A stretch of DNA of 35,005 nt from positions 1 to 35,005 of the forward strand of contig NZ_MLBG01000039.1 of the NCBI RefSeq assembly GCF_001936595.1, written 5' to 3'. Position numbers and translations under genes: made by a program. Source of the DNA: Desulfovibrio sp. DV. Lineage in GTDB: Bacteria; Desulfobacterota; Desulfovibrionia; Desulfovibrionales; Desulfovibrionaceae. Positions 25,179-34,039 of the stretch are shown here, piece after piece (position 1 is the stretch's first letter; the number at the start of each line of letters is the position of its first letter). The notes under the pieces are model-generated. The model did not search any database. It was not told the DNA's origin and was given only the letters and a program-made list of their open reading frames with translations.

Positions 25179-25237
25179 CTTCAAAAAAAGTCCCAAGGAT
25201 GCCGCGCGGTTTGGATTGACGATTTTGCAAAAACAGA

Positions 25238-25261
25238 AACGGGAGGATCGCTCCCCCCGTT
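25238..25261 (-). terminator. Terminator of the chemoreceptor gene
   Basis: On the minus strand, AACGGG-G-GGA-GCGA-TCC-T-CCCGTT forms a stem with a GNRA-type GCGA loop, then a T-rich stretch (TTCTGTTTTTGC). It lies 25 bases past the chemoreceptor stop. Confidence 0.75.
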
Positions 25262-25285
25262 CGTTGGGCCAGGGCCGGTGCGCGA

Positions 25286-27100
25286 TCAGGTCAGGGCGCG
25301 GCGGCGTTTGGCTGCGGGCAGGGCGGCCGTGGCCCCTGAGCCGCCGCCTTGCATCTCCTGCACCATGGAACCCAGTTCCTGGGCTTGCTGGGCCAAATCG
25401 GACACGGCCTGGGCCGACTGGCGCAGGGCGTCCATGGTCTCGGCCGCGATGCGGTTGACCTCCTCCACGGAACGGTTGATCTCTTCGCTGGCTGAAGACT
25501 GCTCTTCGGAGGCCGTGGCAATGGCCCGGACCTGGTCGGTGCTGCGATCCACGAAATTGACGATTTGGGTCAGGGCTTCGCCGGAGGCTTTGGCCAACCC
25601 GGTGGCGTCTTCAATGGTTTTGACGGTCCGATCCACATTGTCGATGTTTTTGCGGGTGCCGTTTTGGATTTGCTGGATGGCCGCACCGACTTCCTTGGTG
25701 GCGGTCATGGTTTTTTCGGCCAACTTTCGCACCTCGTCGGCCACAACGGCAAATCCGCGACCGGCATCGCCGGCCCGGGCCGCCTCGATGGCGGCATTTA
25801 AGGCCAGCAGGTTGGTCTGGTCGGCAATGTCGGAAATGACGTTCATGATCTGGCCGATGTCCTCGGCCTGTTTGCCAAGGACCGTCATGTCGGATTTGAG
25901 TTCCAGGGACTGGGTCTGCACCTCGCCTATGCCGGACACCACCTTGCCGACGATAGTCGCCCCTTCCTGGGCCATGCTCTTGGCTTTTTCAGCCGTGTCC
26001 GTGGCCTGGGAGGCGTTCCTGGCCACCTCAAGCACGGTTGCGTTCATTTCTTCCATGGCGGTGGCTGTTTCGGCCAGACGGTGGGACTGGTGTTCCGCGC
26101 CCTGGCTCGATTGCTCGACCTGGGCCGAAAGCTGCTCAGAGGCGGAGGAAATGACATGCACGACCGAGGAGAGCCGGTCGGCCGCCTGGAGCATCCCCTC
26201 GGCCTTGGCGCTTTCGGCTGCGGCAGTTGCTTTCTCAGCCACTTGCGTGGCTTCACGGGCCTTTCGAGCCTCGTCGGCCGCCTGGGCCGAGGTGGCCGTA
26301 GCTTCCTCGATTTTTTGTTTGAGGTTGGCCACCATCTGCTTGAGCACGGCGAACACACCGCCGTCGCCATGGTGCTCCCTGAACCGGATGTCCATCTCGC
26401 CGGCGGCGATTCGGCTGGCGACCTCGTGGAGATACCCCGGGTCTTCGCCAAGCTGCTTGTTGACACCTCGAATAATAAACACGCAGACCATGACACCGAG
26501 GAGTGTTGCGCCGATCAGAATCGAAACGATCGTGATTTTACCCAGGGAATAGGCGGCACGGCCAGCAAGCGCCGAGGCGGCGCCTCCATCCCGGTTGATC
26601 GCAACAAGTTTGTTCATATCCGCAAGAGCCGCAAAAAAGATCGTGCGGGATTCACCTTCTGCCAGGACTTTGGCTTCTTCGTTTTGATTTTTTCTGGACA
26701 GATCCGTGAGTTTCTTGGAAACGACCATATACTGGCTGACTTTCCTCTCAAAATCCTTGTATATTTGTCTTTCTTCATTTGTGCTGATGAGTTTTTCATA
26801 TTTACTCATCATTTTGTACAGGGATTCTGAATTTTTTTCCAGTTCATTATCGTAACCACGCATGCCTTCTTTACTGGTTGAGAGGACATGGAGCAATTCA
26901 AAACGTCGGTAAGATTGGAACTGATTGTTTATAAGCGAAATGTTGTCTATGCTTGGAAGCCAATTTCCTTCCAAATCTGAGACGACAGCATCAATTTTTC
27001 CAAGCATTGTTATGGAAACAGCATTGCCAGTGATTTGCACGAGGATAAGTAAACTGAATGCAAGGATAAGCTTAGTGGATAACCGAAGCTGGGATGCCAT
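25286..27100 (-). CDS. Methyl-accepting chemotaxis protein
   Basis: 604 residues from ATG 27100 with GAGGAG upstream. Membrane helix 1 is at about 8-32, the periplasmic four-helix-bundle-like sensor at about 33-186, membrane helix 2 at 187-210 and HAMP at about 211-262. The long coiled-coil signalling domain follows, with the conserved tip [20 protein letters not shown] and [19 protein letters not shown], which contacts CheA and CheW. There is no C-terminal CheR-binding pentapeptide; the end is a Gly/Ala-rich tail with KRRR. The sensor half is AT-rich while the signalling half is GC-rich, so the gene looks like a mosaic. The ligand is unknown. It is followed by a terminator and faces no other chemotaxis gene. 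Confidence 0.93.
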   Translation of the reverse strand: MASQLRLSTKLILAFSLLILVQITGNAVSITMLGKIDAVVSDLEGNWLPSIDNISLINNQFQSYRRFELLHVLSTSKEGMRGYDNELEKNSESLYKMMSKYEKLISTNEERQIYKDFERKVSQYMVVSKKLTDLSRKNQNEEAKVLAEGESRTIFFAALADMNKLVAINRDGGAASALAGRAAYSLGKITIVSILIGATLLGVMVCVFIIRGVNKQLGEDPGYLHEVASRIAAGEMDIRFREHHGDGGVFAVLKQMVANLKQKIEEATATSAQAADEARKAREATQVAEKATAAAESAKAEGMLQAADRLSSVVHVISSASEQLSAQVEQSSQGAEHQSHRLAETATAMEEMNATVLEVARNASQATDTAEKAKSMAQEGATIVGKVVSGIGEVQTQSLELKSDMTVLGKQAEDIGQIMNVISDIADQTNLLALNAAIEAARAGDAGRGFAVVADEVRKLAEKTMTATKEVGAAIQQIQNGTRKNIDNVDRTVKTIEDATGLAKASGEALTQIVNFVDRSTDQVRAIATASEEQSSASEEINRSVEEVNRIAAETMDALRQSAQAVSDLAQQAQELGSMVQEMQGGGSGATAALPAAKRRRALT

Positions 27101-27196
27101 GGGTACTCCTCGTGCTGAAGTGGTCTGGAACGCGATTCACCAAGCCGATCAACCAAGAAAGTCGACCGCCCCCTGGAAGCCGTTCACAAAATGAGC

Positions 27197-27225
27197 AATA
27201 AATTCGGATTCTAAAGGTAGTTCAA
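27197..27225 (-). promoter_or_regulatory. Putative promoter for the chemoreceptor gene
   Basis: TTGAAC (27225-27220) and TTTATT (27202-27197) are separated by 17 bases on the minus strand, about 95 bases before ATG 27100. The surrounding DNA is AT-rich, so a chance match is possible. Confidence 0.35.
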
Positions 27226-27394
27226 TAAAAATGAAAGGCAAAGACAAGTCCAAGACACCGTATGATGGATATGCCGTTGTGGCAACTCCCCCGGTATGTT
27301 TTTTACTCCCCCTGTCGGAATTTGTCGCAACACCGGCCTTGAGGTCAGGCCCGGCCTGGGCTACACCCGGGCAAAACCGTTTCGGGAGGATGTC

Positions 27395-27919
27395 TTGGGC
27401 AAGCTCAACGCGGAAAAACTGTCCCCCAATCCAGACTTCGACCTGTTCCTTTATCTGCGGGTCGCCGGAACCCCCAAAGTCGAACAGCAGGTCTGCGACC
27501 TGTGCGAACAACACTGGGAAACCTTCAAGGAACACTTGAAGGGCTACCGCTTCGCCACCACCGGCTCCAAACAGGGGGTCGTCCTTTTCTTTCTGGAACC
27601 CGCCGCCGAAGGACTCGTCGAAGAAGCCTGGGCGCGCTCACCCTCCGAAGGATTTGCCCTGCATAACCTCGCCGTGACCATGGTCATGGCCGCCGCAGCC
27701 CAGCAGGTGCCCGAAATCGAGGCCGGAGCCTGCGCGCCGCTGCCCACCCCGGACCGCGACCTCAAACGCCGTATCGAACGCCTGGGACTGGTCTGGAACG
27801 AAACCGGCAACGTCAGCGTCCAGTTCGCCGTCATGACCCACGACCCCTACGCCGGTGGCTGCGCCGTCTGCCATCTGCGTGCGTCGTGCCCGAAGAGCGA
27901 TGCGCCCAAGGGGGCGTAG
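27395..27919 (+). CDS. Unrecognised cytosolic protein with a C-terminal cysteine motif
   Basis: 174 residues from TTG 27395, where GGGAGG (27384-27389) gives a good ribosome site. The frame is open upstream to 27296 but that part lacks coding character. I do not recognise the family. The protein begins MGKLNAEKLSPNPDFDLFLYLRV and has Cys in VCDLCEQHW, which is a CxxC, plus a C-terminal CAVCHLRASCP cluster. The CxxCH is not likely a haem c site because no signal peptide is present; zinc or Fe-S binding by the CxxC pairs is possible. No membrane segment is seen. It stands alone, convergent with hisF, with a 264-base hairpin-rich gap between. Confidence 0.6.
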   Translation: MGKLNAEKLSPNPDFDLFLYLRVAGTPKVEQQVCDLCEQHWETFKEHLKGYRFATTGSKQGVVLFFLEPAAEGLVEEAWARSPSEGFALHNLAVTMVMAAAAQQVPEIEAGACAPLPTPDRDLKRRIERLGLVWNETGNVSVQFAVMTHDPYAGGCAVCHLRASCPKSDAPKGA

Positions 27920-27956
27920 GGCGGGATTGGGGTGAAGGGGAAGAGAAGACGAAGAC

Positions 27957-27999
27957 TGGGGCGTTGCCCCAGGCCCCACCGGGGGGATGATCCCCCCGG
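27957..27999. repeat. Two adjacent GC hairpins of a dispersed-repeat type
   Basis: TGGGGC-GTT-GCCCCA (27957-27971) and CCGGGGGGA-TGA-TCCCCCCGG (27979-27999) lie after the 27395 gene. The paired small hairpins resemble the short GC-rich intergenic repeats seen at 23081-23105. Confidence 0.6.
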
Positions 28000-28050
28000 A
28001 CCCCTCGATGGGGGAAGCGGTTGGCAGTGCCGGCGTCAGCAACTCGCCAG

Positions 28051-28100
28051 CGGCCCGGAGGTCTGACGCAATCAAAGCCTTGCGCCAGACCTCCGGGCCG
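28051..28100. terminator. 20-bp hairpin between two convergent genes
   Basis: Arms 28051-28070 and 28081-28100 are reverse complements except for one A-C mismatch, with a 10-base loop (ATCAAAGCCT). The G at 28050 and C at 28101 extend it to 21 pairs. Neither side has a T-run. It may serve as a shared bidirectional terminator for the 27395 gene and hisF. Confidence 0.6.
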
Positions 28101-28183
28101 CATTTCGTTGGAGCGGGACCGACCGACACCGAGCCGAAAATCAAAGGCGGGTCCAGGGCAGCGCCCGGCTCTTCATTCCTGCT

Positions 28184-28963
28184 TTACCAGATATTCCTGA
28201 CCTTGATGCCGCGGGTGGCCATGTGGTCTTTGCACTGCTTGATGGAGTATTCCCCGTAGTGGACGATGGAGGCGATAAGGGCGGCCGAGGCTTTGCCGAT
28301 GCTGACGGCGTCGGCCATGTGGTCGGGGTTGCCGGCTCCGCCCGAGGCGATGACCGGGATGGTGACGGCTTCGGCAATAAGCCGGGTGAGGTTCAGTTCG
28401 TAGCCGGTCTTGGCTCCGTCGGCATCGATGGAGTTGCAGCAGATTTCGCCGGCGCCCAGCGCCTCGACGGTTTTGGCCCATTCCAGGGCGTCGAGGCCCA
28501 TGGCTTTGCGGCCGCCGTGGATGACGATTTCATAACCCGACGGGATCAGTTCCGAAACGGGAACCTGTTTGACGTCCATGCCAACGACCACGCACTGGGA
28601 GCCAAAGGCGGCGGCGCCCTGGCTTATGATGTCGGGATTTTTGACGGCAGCGGAGTTGACCGAGATTTTTTCCGCGCCGGCAAGGAGGACCGCCCGCATG
28701 TCTTCGACGGTGGAGATGCCGCCGCCGACGGAGAAGGGGATGAATATTTCCCGGGCCACCCGGTCCACGACATCGAGCATGATGCCACGGCCTTCGCTGG
28801 AGGCGGTGATGTCGTAAAAGACCAGTTCGTCGGCTCCGGCTTCGTAGTAGAGGCGGGCGGTCTCCACGGGATCGCCGATATCGACGTTGCCTTTGAATTT
28901 GATGCCCTTGGTGAGCTTGCCGTCACGGACGTCGAGGCAGGGGATGATGCGTTTGGAGAGCAT
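28184..28963 (-). CDS. hisF: Imidazole glycerol phosphate synthase cyclase subunit
   Basis: 259 residues, full length. HisF uses ammonia from HisH to convert PRFAR to imidazole glycerol phosphate and AICAR. Catalytic D11 in [10 protein letters not shown] and D130 in VVGMDVKQ are present, as are the phosphate-binding FSVGGGI and IASGGAGN loops. The start at ATG 28963 has GGGAGG inside the end of hisH, whose stop is only 4 bases upstream, so the two are translated together. An upstream in-frame extension overlaps hisH and is not used. Confidence 0.96.
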   Translation of the reverse strand: MLSKRIIPCLDVRDGKLTKGIKFKGNVDIGDPVETARLYYEAGADELVFYDITASSEGRGIMLDVVDRVAREIFIPFSVGGGISTVEDMRAVLLAGAEKISVNSAAVKNPDIISQGAAAFGSQCVVVGMDVKQVPVSELIPSGYEIVIHGGRKAMGLDALEWAKTVEALGAGEICCNSIDADGAKTGYELNLTRLIAEAVTIPVIASGGAGNPDHMADAVSIGKASAALIASIVHYGEYSIKQCKDHMATRGIKVRNIW

Positions 28964-28967
28964 GGTC

Positions 28968-29597
28968 TTAGGCCTCCCGGCAGTAGGCGGCGAAATTGCG
29001 CAGCAGGGCGAGTCCCGGACGGCCGCTTTTTTCCGGGTGAAACTGCACGGCCCACAGGCCTTGCCGGCCGTGGACCGAGCAGAAGTCCAGGCCATAGCGG
29101 GTGACGCCGATGACGTATTCGGGGCTTGGCACGGGGTAGTAGCTGTGGACGAAATAGAATTCCGCTTCCGGGGCGATGCCGTCGAAGAGTTCGCAGGTTT
29201 TGGCCAGGCGCACCTGGTTCCAGCCCATGTGGGGGATGCGGATGGGCATGTCGTCCTCGTCGGTCAAGGCGGCACTGAACATGGCGCATTGTCCGGGCAC
29301 GATGCCCAGGGCCTTGGTGTCGTTTTCAGCGCTATAATCAAGCAGGATCTGGCAGCCGACGCAGATGCCGAGCAGGGGCTTTGCGGCTGCGACCTGCTCT
29401 GATAAAAGCGCATCAAGCCCGGTGGTGGTCAGTTCGCGCATGGCCTGGCCGGCGGCTCCGACGCCGGGGAAGATGATGCCCGAGGCATCGGCGATGACGG
29501 CCGGATCGGCGGTTATGCGACAGGCGATGCCGAGGTGGTCCAGGGCGCGTTGGACGCTGGTCTGGTTTCCGGCCTTGTAGTCCAAAATGGCAAGCAT
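28968..29597 (-). CDS. hisH: Imidazole glycerol phosphate synthase glutaminase subunit
   Basis: 209 residues. The class I glutaminase supplies ammonia to HisF. The nucleophile C79 lies in GICVGCQ, and H187 and E189 in FHPEKSG complete the triad. The N-terminus [10 protein letters not shown] and the HMGWNQV block are family hallmarks. ATG 29597 is chosen because GAAGGAGAA precedes it; an upstream in-frame stretch is not similar to HisH. No other his genes are in the window, so hisHF form a small separate unit. It is divergent from hldD with a 140-base shared upstream region. Confidence 0.96.
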   Translation of the reverse strand: MLAILDYKAGNQTSVQRALDHLGIACRITADPAVIADASGIIFPGVGAAGQAMRELTTTGLDALLSEQVAAAKPLLGICVGCQILLDYSAENDTKALGIVPGQCAMFSAALTDEDDMPIRIPHMGWNQVRLAKTCELFDGIAPEAEFYFVHSYYPVPSPEYVIGVTRYGLDFCSVHGRQGLWAVQFHPEKSGRPGLALLRNFAAYCREA

Positions 29598-29737
29598 GAT
29601 GTTCTCCTTCCCCTGGGGACGGTGTCCCGGGAGCGGTCCCCGCCAGGGCAGGGAAGCGACTTGGCGGCCGTTTGGGGCCTGTGTTACGCAGAAGGCGGTT
29701 GTGAACATTTTAGGCATTTTTGGCAAGGGAGACGGGC

Positions 29738-30709
29738 ATGATCATCGTCACCGGCGGGGCCGGCTTTCTGGGCAGCGCCCTGGTGTGGGGGCTTAATGTC
29801 GCCGGGCGGGACGACATTTTGGTGGTGGACAACCTGGGGCATGGCGAGAAGTGGAAAAATCTCGTCAACCGCCGGTTTGCCGACTATCTGCACAAGGATG
29901 CGTTTCTGGCGGCCATTGCCGGCGGCGACGATCCCTTTGGCGTGACGGCGGTCGTGCATCTCGGGGCGTGCTCGGCCACGACCGAGACGGATGCCGAGTA
30001 TCTCATGCGCAACAACGTGGCCTATACCAAGGCCGTGGCCCGCTATGCTCTTGCGGCCGGGGCGCGGCTCATCGTGGCCTCGTCGGCGGCCACCTACGGC
30101 GACGGCACCCTTGGCTTTGACGACGAGGCGAACACCCTGGAAACGCTTCGGCCGCTGAATATGTACGGCTATTCCAAGCATCTGTTTGATCTGTGGGCCA
30201 GGCGCGAAGGGCTTTTGGACAAGCTGGCCAGCCTCAAATTTTTTAATGTCTACGGCCCAAACGAGTACCACAAGGGCGATATGCGGTCAGTTGTCTGCAA
30301 GTCTTTTGCCCAGATCCGCAAAACAGGCCGCCTGTCGCTTTTCAAGTCGCACCGGGCCGAGTATGCGGACGGCGGTCAGAAGCGGGATTTTTTGTACGTC
30401 AAGGATGCCGTGGCAGTGATGCTGTGGCTCTTGGAACATCCCGAGGCGGGCGGACTGTACAATGTCGGCTGCGGCACGGCCAGGACCTGGAATGATCTGG
30501 CGGCAGCGGTCTTTTCCGCCATGGAGCGGGCCATTGCCGTGGATTACATCCCCATGCCCGAGGCCATCCGCGACAAATATCAGTATTTGACCGAAGCGAA
30601 AATGGATCGGTTGCGTCTGGCGGGCTATGATCAGCCGTTTCTGCCCCTCGAAGAGGGTGTGGCCGATTACGTGCGGTCGTATCTGGCCAAACCGGACCGG
30701 TATCTCTAG
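29738..30709 (+). CDS. hldD: ADP-L-glycero-D-manno-heptose 6-epimerase
   Basis: 323 residues from ATG 29738 with AAGGGAG upstream. HldD converts ADP-D-glycero-heptose to the L-glycero form for the inner core of lipopolysaccharide. NAD(P) binding is shown by [14 protein letters not shown] and the catalytic pair by the YGYSK motif at about 142-146. Further family blocks are [43 protein letters not shown] and [12 protein letters not shown] 12-bp hairpin follows the stop. The protein is cytosolic. Confidence 0.95.
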   Translation: MIIVTGGAGFLGSALVWGLNVAGRDDILVVDNLGHGEKWKNLVNRRFADYLHKDAFLAAIAGGDDPFGVTAVVHLGACSATTETDAEYLMRNNVAYTKAVARYALAAGARLIVASSAATYGDGTLGFDDEANTLETLRPLNMYGYSKHLFDLWARREGLLDKLASLKFFNVYGPNEYHKGDMRSVVCKSFAQIRKTGRLSLFKSHRAEYADGGQKRDFLYVKDAVAVMLWLLEHPEAGGLYNVGCGTARTWNDLAAAVFSAMERAIAVDYIPMPEAIRDKYQYLTEAKMDRLRLAGYDQPFLPLEEGVADYVRSYLAKPDRYL

Positions 30710-30750
30710 GAGGCGTACGGCATGCGGCAGCGGGTGCCTTTGAATACAGC

Positions 30751-30779
30751 GGGCCGGCCGGACATGATCCGGCCGGCCC
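30751..30779. terminator. 12-bp hairpin after hldD
   Basis: GGGCCGGCCGGA and TCCGGCCGGCCC are perfect complements with a CATGA loop, 41 bases after the hldD stop. There is no T-run, so terminator activity is not certain. Confidence 0.6.
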
Positions 30780-30819
30780 ATTGCAAACAGTAAAGTCTCA
30801 CTTCCCTCCAGGTGGGTTT

Positions 30820-30840
30820 CCAAAGGGCAGTGCCCTTTGG
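30820..30840. repeat. Dispersed hairpin repeat, second copy
   Basis: CCAAAGGGC-AGT-GCCCTTTGG is flanked by GGGTTT on the left and CCGCCGGAGGC on the right. The same outer sequence surrounds the hairpin at 23326-23348, and its reverse complement (GCCTCCGGCGGCC) begins the hairpin at 23073-23105. It lies between hldD and glpX, which converge. Confidence 0.65.
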
Positions 30841-30876
30841 CCGCCGGAGGCACTCTTCCTGCCTTTCCTCCCCGCA

Positions 30877-31860
30877 CTAATCGTATTTAACCGCGCTTAT
30901 TTCCATAAGTTTGTCCAGGCGGATGCGCGTTTCGATGCGGCGCATGGTGCCGGTCTTGCCGCGCATGACGAGCGAACGGGTGACGGCGTGGGTTCCGGTG
31001 AATTCGACGCCGTCGAGGAAGGTGCCGCCGGAAATGCCGGTGGCGGCGAAGTAGGTGTCGTCGCTGCGCACCAGCGTTTCCTCGGTGAAAATCTGGCTGC
31101 AGTTGATGCCGGCTTCGACCAGGGCCTGGGTTTCGGCTTCGGACTGGGGATCGAGCCGGGCCAGCAGCCGGCCGCCCAGGGCGCGGATGGCGCAGGCCGT
31201 GAGCACGCCTTCAGGGGTGCCGCCGGTACCGAACATCACATCCACAACGTTTTCCGGGTCCACGGCCATGAGCGAGCCGGCTACATCGCCATCAGTGTGG
31301 AGCTGGATGCGCGCGCCAACGGCCCGGATTTCCTGGATCAACGTCTTATGGCGCGGTTTGTCCAGGACAAAGACCACCAGATCGTCGAGGTCCTTGCCAA
31401 GGGCCTTGGCGATGTTTCTGAGATTGTCGCCGACCGGGGCGTCGAGATCGGCCACGTCTTTGGCCTGGGGCGGCACCACCAGCTTTTGCATGTAGTAGCT
31501 GGGACCGGGATTGAACATGGAGCCGCGCGGGGCGATGCCGACCACGGAGATGGCGTTGGGGCGGCCGTAGGCGAGCAGGTTGGTGCCTTCCACCGGATCG
31601 ACGGCCACGTCCACGGCATGGCCCTGGCCACTGCCCACCCGCTCGCCGTTATAGAGCATGGGGGCTTCGTCTTTTTCACCTTCGCCGATGATGATGACGC
31701 CGTCAATGGGCAGCGTGTTAAACGACAGGCGCATGGCATCCACAGCGGCCTGGTCTCCGGCGTTTTTATCGCCCCGGCCAAGCCAGCGCGAGGAACTGAG
31801 TGCCGCCGCTTCGGTCACCCGCACAAGATCCAGCCCGAGATTTCTGTCCGGCGCTTCCAT
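30877..31860 (-). CDS. glpX: Fructose-1,6-bisphosphatase class II
   Basis: 327 residues, the usual size. GlpX hydrolyses fructose 1,6-bisphosphate in gluconeogenesis. The GDGVIIIGEGEKDEAPML-like metal site appears as IIIGEGEKDEAPM, followed by DPVEGTNLLAYGRPNAISV and FGTGGTPEGVLTACAIRALG. ATG 31860 is preferred because AGGAG (complement 31869-31873) sits 8 bases away; ATG 31866 is only 2 bases from it. The gene is downstream of tkt, separated by 154 bases with two hairpins, so it may be partly independent of the tkt transcript. Confidence 0.94.
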   Translation of the reverse strand: MEAPDRNLGLDLVRVTEAAALSSSRWLGRGDKNAGDQAAVDAMRLSFNTLPIDGVIIIGEGEKDEAPMLYNGERVGSGQGHAVDVAVDPVEGTNLLAYGRPNAISVVGIAPRGSMFNPGPSYYMQKLVVPPQAKDVADLDAPVGDNLRNIAKALGKDLDDLVVFVLDKPRHKTLIQEIRAVGARIQLHTDGDVAGSLMAVDPENVVDVMFGTGGTPEGVLTACAIRALGGRLLARLDPQSEAETQALVEAGINCSQIFTEETLVRSDDTYFAATGISGGTFLDGVEFTGTHAVTRSLVMRGKTGTMRRIETRIRLDKLMEISAVKYD

Positions 31861-31944
31861 GGACATGGCTCCTTTCAAGAAGAGGAAGAGGATGGCAGGC
31901 CCGCTTTGGCCCATTGGCACGAACGGGCGGGCCGTGATTCCAAA

Positions 31945-31974
31945 CGGCCCCGCAAGCCAAAGCTTGCGGGGCCG
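31945..31974 (-). terminator. 13-bp hairpin upstream of glpX (first of two)
   Basis: CGGCCCCGCAAGC and GCTTGCGGGGCCG are perfect complements with a CAAA loop. It lies 40 bases beyond the tkt stop on the minus strand. The downstream sequence is GTTTGG, only weakly T-rich. Confidence 0.6.
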
Positions 31975-31986
31975 CATCACTGACGA

Positions 31987-32010
31987 GCCGGCGGGGATTG
32001 CCCCGCCGGC
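31987..32010 (-). terminator. 10-bp hairpin right after tkt (second of two)
   Basis: GCCGGCGGGG and CCCCGCCGGC pair perfectly around ATTG, only 4 bases after the tkt stop. With the hairpin at 31945-31974 it makes a tandem pair that could terminate or attenuate readthrough to glpX. Confidence 0.6.
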
Positions 32011-32014
32011 GTGG

Positions 32015-34006
32015 CTACTTGTTGTCCCAGGCTTTACGGATGGCCGCGGCCAGGGCCGGAGGCGTGAATCCATAGGCCTCGGCCAGCTTTTCGGCCGGAG
32101 CCGACGCGCCGAAGTGGGAGATGCCGTGAATCCGATCCATGGTGCCGGTGTACTGGCACCACAGTTCCGGACGGCCGGCTTCGGTGGCGAAGCGGAAGGA
32201 GACTTCCGGCGGCAGCACGGATTTTTTGTAGTCTTCGGGCTGCTCGTTGAAAAGCTCCATGCAGGGGATGCTGACAATGCGGATGGCCAGATCGGGCAGC
32301 AGCTTGGCTGCGGCCATGGCCAGGGAGACTTCCGAGCCGGAAGCCAGCAGGATCATATCGGGCTTGCCGCCGGCCGCCTCGACGAGCACGTAACCGCCCC
32401 GGGTCACACCTTCGGCCAGCCCCGGATAGACGGCATGGTCGAGGACGGGCAGGTTCTGGCGGGTCAAGAGCAGGCAGGTGGGCCGGTTGGTCCGGGTCAG
32501 GGCCACCTGCAGGCAGGCGCAGGTCTCATTGGCGTCGGCCGGACGCATGACCAGCATGTTGGGAATAAGGCGCAACGAACTGGTTTGTTCGATGGGTTCG
32601 TGGGTGGGGCCGTCTTCGCCGACGTAGAAGGAGTCGTGGGTGAAGACATGCAGGGCCGGAATGCGCTGGAGGGCGGCCATGCGCAGGGCGTTTCGCTCAT
32701 AATCCGAGAAGATGAGGAAGGTGGCCCCGAAGGCCATGAGTCCGCCGTGGAGCACGATGCCGTTGACGATGGCTCCCATGGGGAACTCGCGAACGCCAAA
32801 GCACAGGGTGCGGCCGAGGGGATTTTCCGGGCTGAAGACGCCGGTGGCCTTGCGGAATTTTTCGGTCTGGTTGGACGGATCGAGGTCGGCCGAACCGCCG
32901 ACAAGGAGCGGCAGCGGGTCGGTGATGGCGTTTAAGGCCGCACCCCAGGCGGAACGGGTGGCCATGGACTTGGCCGGATCAAAGGTCGGCCAGGGGAAGG
33001 TGCGGTTGCCCGGAGCGCGCTTGGCCTGACGCCACAGATCCTCGAAGGCGGCATCGGAAGCGAGTTTGGCTTCCAGGGCCTTGTTCCAGGCCTGACGCTC
33101 GGCGGTCAGTTCCGGGTAGCGGGTGCGGAAGTGCTGGCCGACTTCGGGGGGCAGATAAAACGCCTTGTCTTCGGGCAGGCCCAGAAGTTTTTTCGTGGCC
33201 TTGATCTCGCTTTCGGAAAAGGGCGCACCGTGGGAAGCGGAGTCGCCTTCCATGGTGCAGGCGCCTTTGGCGATGGTGGTATGGCCGATGATCATGGACG
33301 GCCGGCTGGTCTCGGCCCGGGCGGCGTCCAGGGCGGCGTGGATGGCGTCATGGTCGTGGCCCTCAATCTCGACGACATGCCAGCCCATGGACTCGAAGAG
33401 TTTCTTGTAGTCGGTGTGGTCGCAGATGGCCACGGGACCGGAGAGCTGGATCTGGTTCTTGTCCAAAAGGACAATGAGCCGGCCCAGGCCCCAGAGACCG
33501 GCCAGGGCGGCGGAACCCTGGAACACCGGGGTCTGGACGTCGCCGTCGGAGGACAGGACGTAAGTGTAATGGCCGGCGATGTCGTCACCCAGGCGTTCCC
33601 GCAGCATGGCCTCAGCCACGCCCATGCCGACAGCCATGGAAAAACCCTGGCCCAAGGGGCCGGTGGTGCACTCGACGCCCGGGGTTTCGTAATTTTCCGG
33701 GTGCCCAGGGGTCTTGCTGCCGAACTGCCGGAAACGCTGCAGGTCTTCCATGGTGAGAAGGCCGCGCAGATGGAGCAGGGTATAGAGCAGCATGGACTCG
33801 TGGCCGGCGGACAGGACGAACCGGTCGCGGGCGAACCACTGGGGATCGGCCGGGTCGAAGCGCAGATAATCCTTGAAAAGCACATACGCCATATCGGCCG
33901 AAGACATGGCTCCTCCCGGATGGCCGGAGTTGGCCTTGTGGGTGGCGTCCATGATGAGGCCTTTGATGGTGTTGACGGCCTTGGCGTCGATGGCGGTGGT
34001 GGTCAT
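32015..34006 (-). CDS. tkt: Transketolase with a variant cofactor motif
   Basis: 663 residues. Transketolase moves two-carbon units between sugar phosphates with thiamine diphosphate. Conserved sites present are H29 in KANSGHPGG, H69 in LSAGHESML, H102 in TPGHPE, the ASHGAPF His, the THDSFYVGEDGPTHEP block and the catalytic Glu in GVREFPMG. The GDG motif reads S-D-G-D: D154 aligns with the metal Asp, but the first Gly is Ser and the conserved Glu five residues after the metal Asp is Thr (T159). N184 and I186 in DKNQI retain the other metal ligands. Probably active, but a diverged subtype. It starts at ATG 34006, 33 bases after the rpiB stop. Confidence 0.92.
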   Translation of the reverse strand: MTTTAIDAKAVNTIKGLIMDATHKANSGHPGGAMSSADMAYVLFKDYLRFDPADPQWFARDRFVLSAGHESMLLYTLLHLRGLLTMEDLQRFRQFGSKTPGHPENYETPGVECTTGPLGQGFSMAVGMGVAEAMLRERLGDDIAGHYTYVLSSDGDVQTPVFQGSAALAGLWGLGRLIVLLDKNQIQLSGPVAICDHTDYKKLFESMGWHVVEIEGHDHDAIHAALDAARAETSRPSMIIGHTTIAKGACTMEGDSASHGAPFSESEIKATKKLLGLPEDKAFYLPPEVGQHFRTRYPELTAERQAWNKALEAKLASDAAFEDLWRQAKRAPGNRTFPWPTFDPAKSMATRSAWGAALNAITDPLPLLVGGSADLDPSNQTEKFRKATGVFSPENPLGRTLCFGVREFPMGAIVNGIVLHGGLMAFGATFLIFSDYERNALRMAALQRIPALHVFTHDSFYVGEDGPTHEPIEQTSSLRLIPNMLVMRPADANETCACLQVALTRTNRPTCLLLTRQNLPVLDHAVYPGLAEGVTRGGYVLVEAAGGKPDMILLASGSEVSLAMAAAKLLPDLAIRIVSIPCMELFNEQPEDYKKSVLPPEVSFRFATEAGRPELWCQYTGTMDRIHGISHFGASAPAEKLAEAYGFTPPALAAAIRKAWDNK

Positions 34007-34039
34007 GGAGGGTATCCTCACAGGGGGCAGGTTGATGGT

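Noticed and set aside
27836-27890. A c-type cytochrome, from the CxxCH in the 27395 gene
   Set aside because: There is no signal peptide, only one CxxCH, and it is embedded in a larger Cys cluster more like a metal site.
30781-31983. A 400-codon open frame on the plus strand
   Set aside because: It is antisense to glpX, which has complete family motifs; the product is low-complexity.
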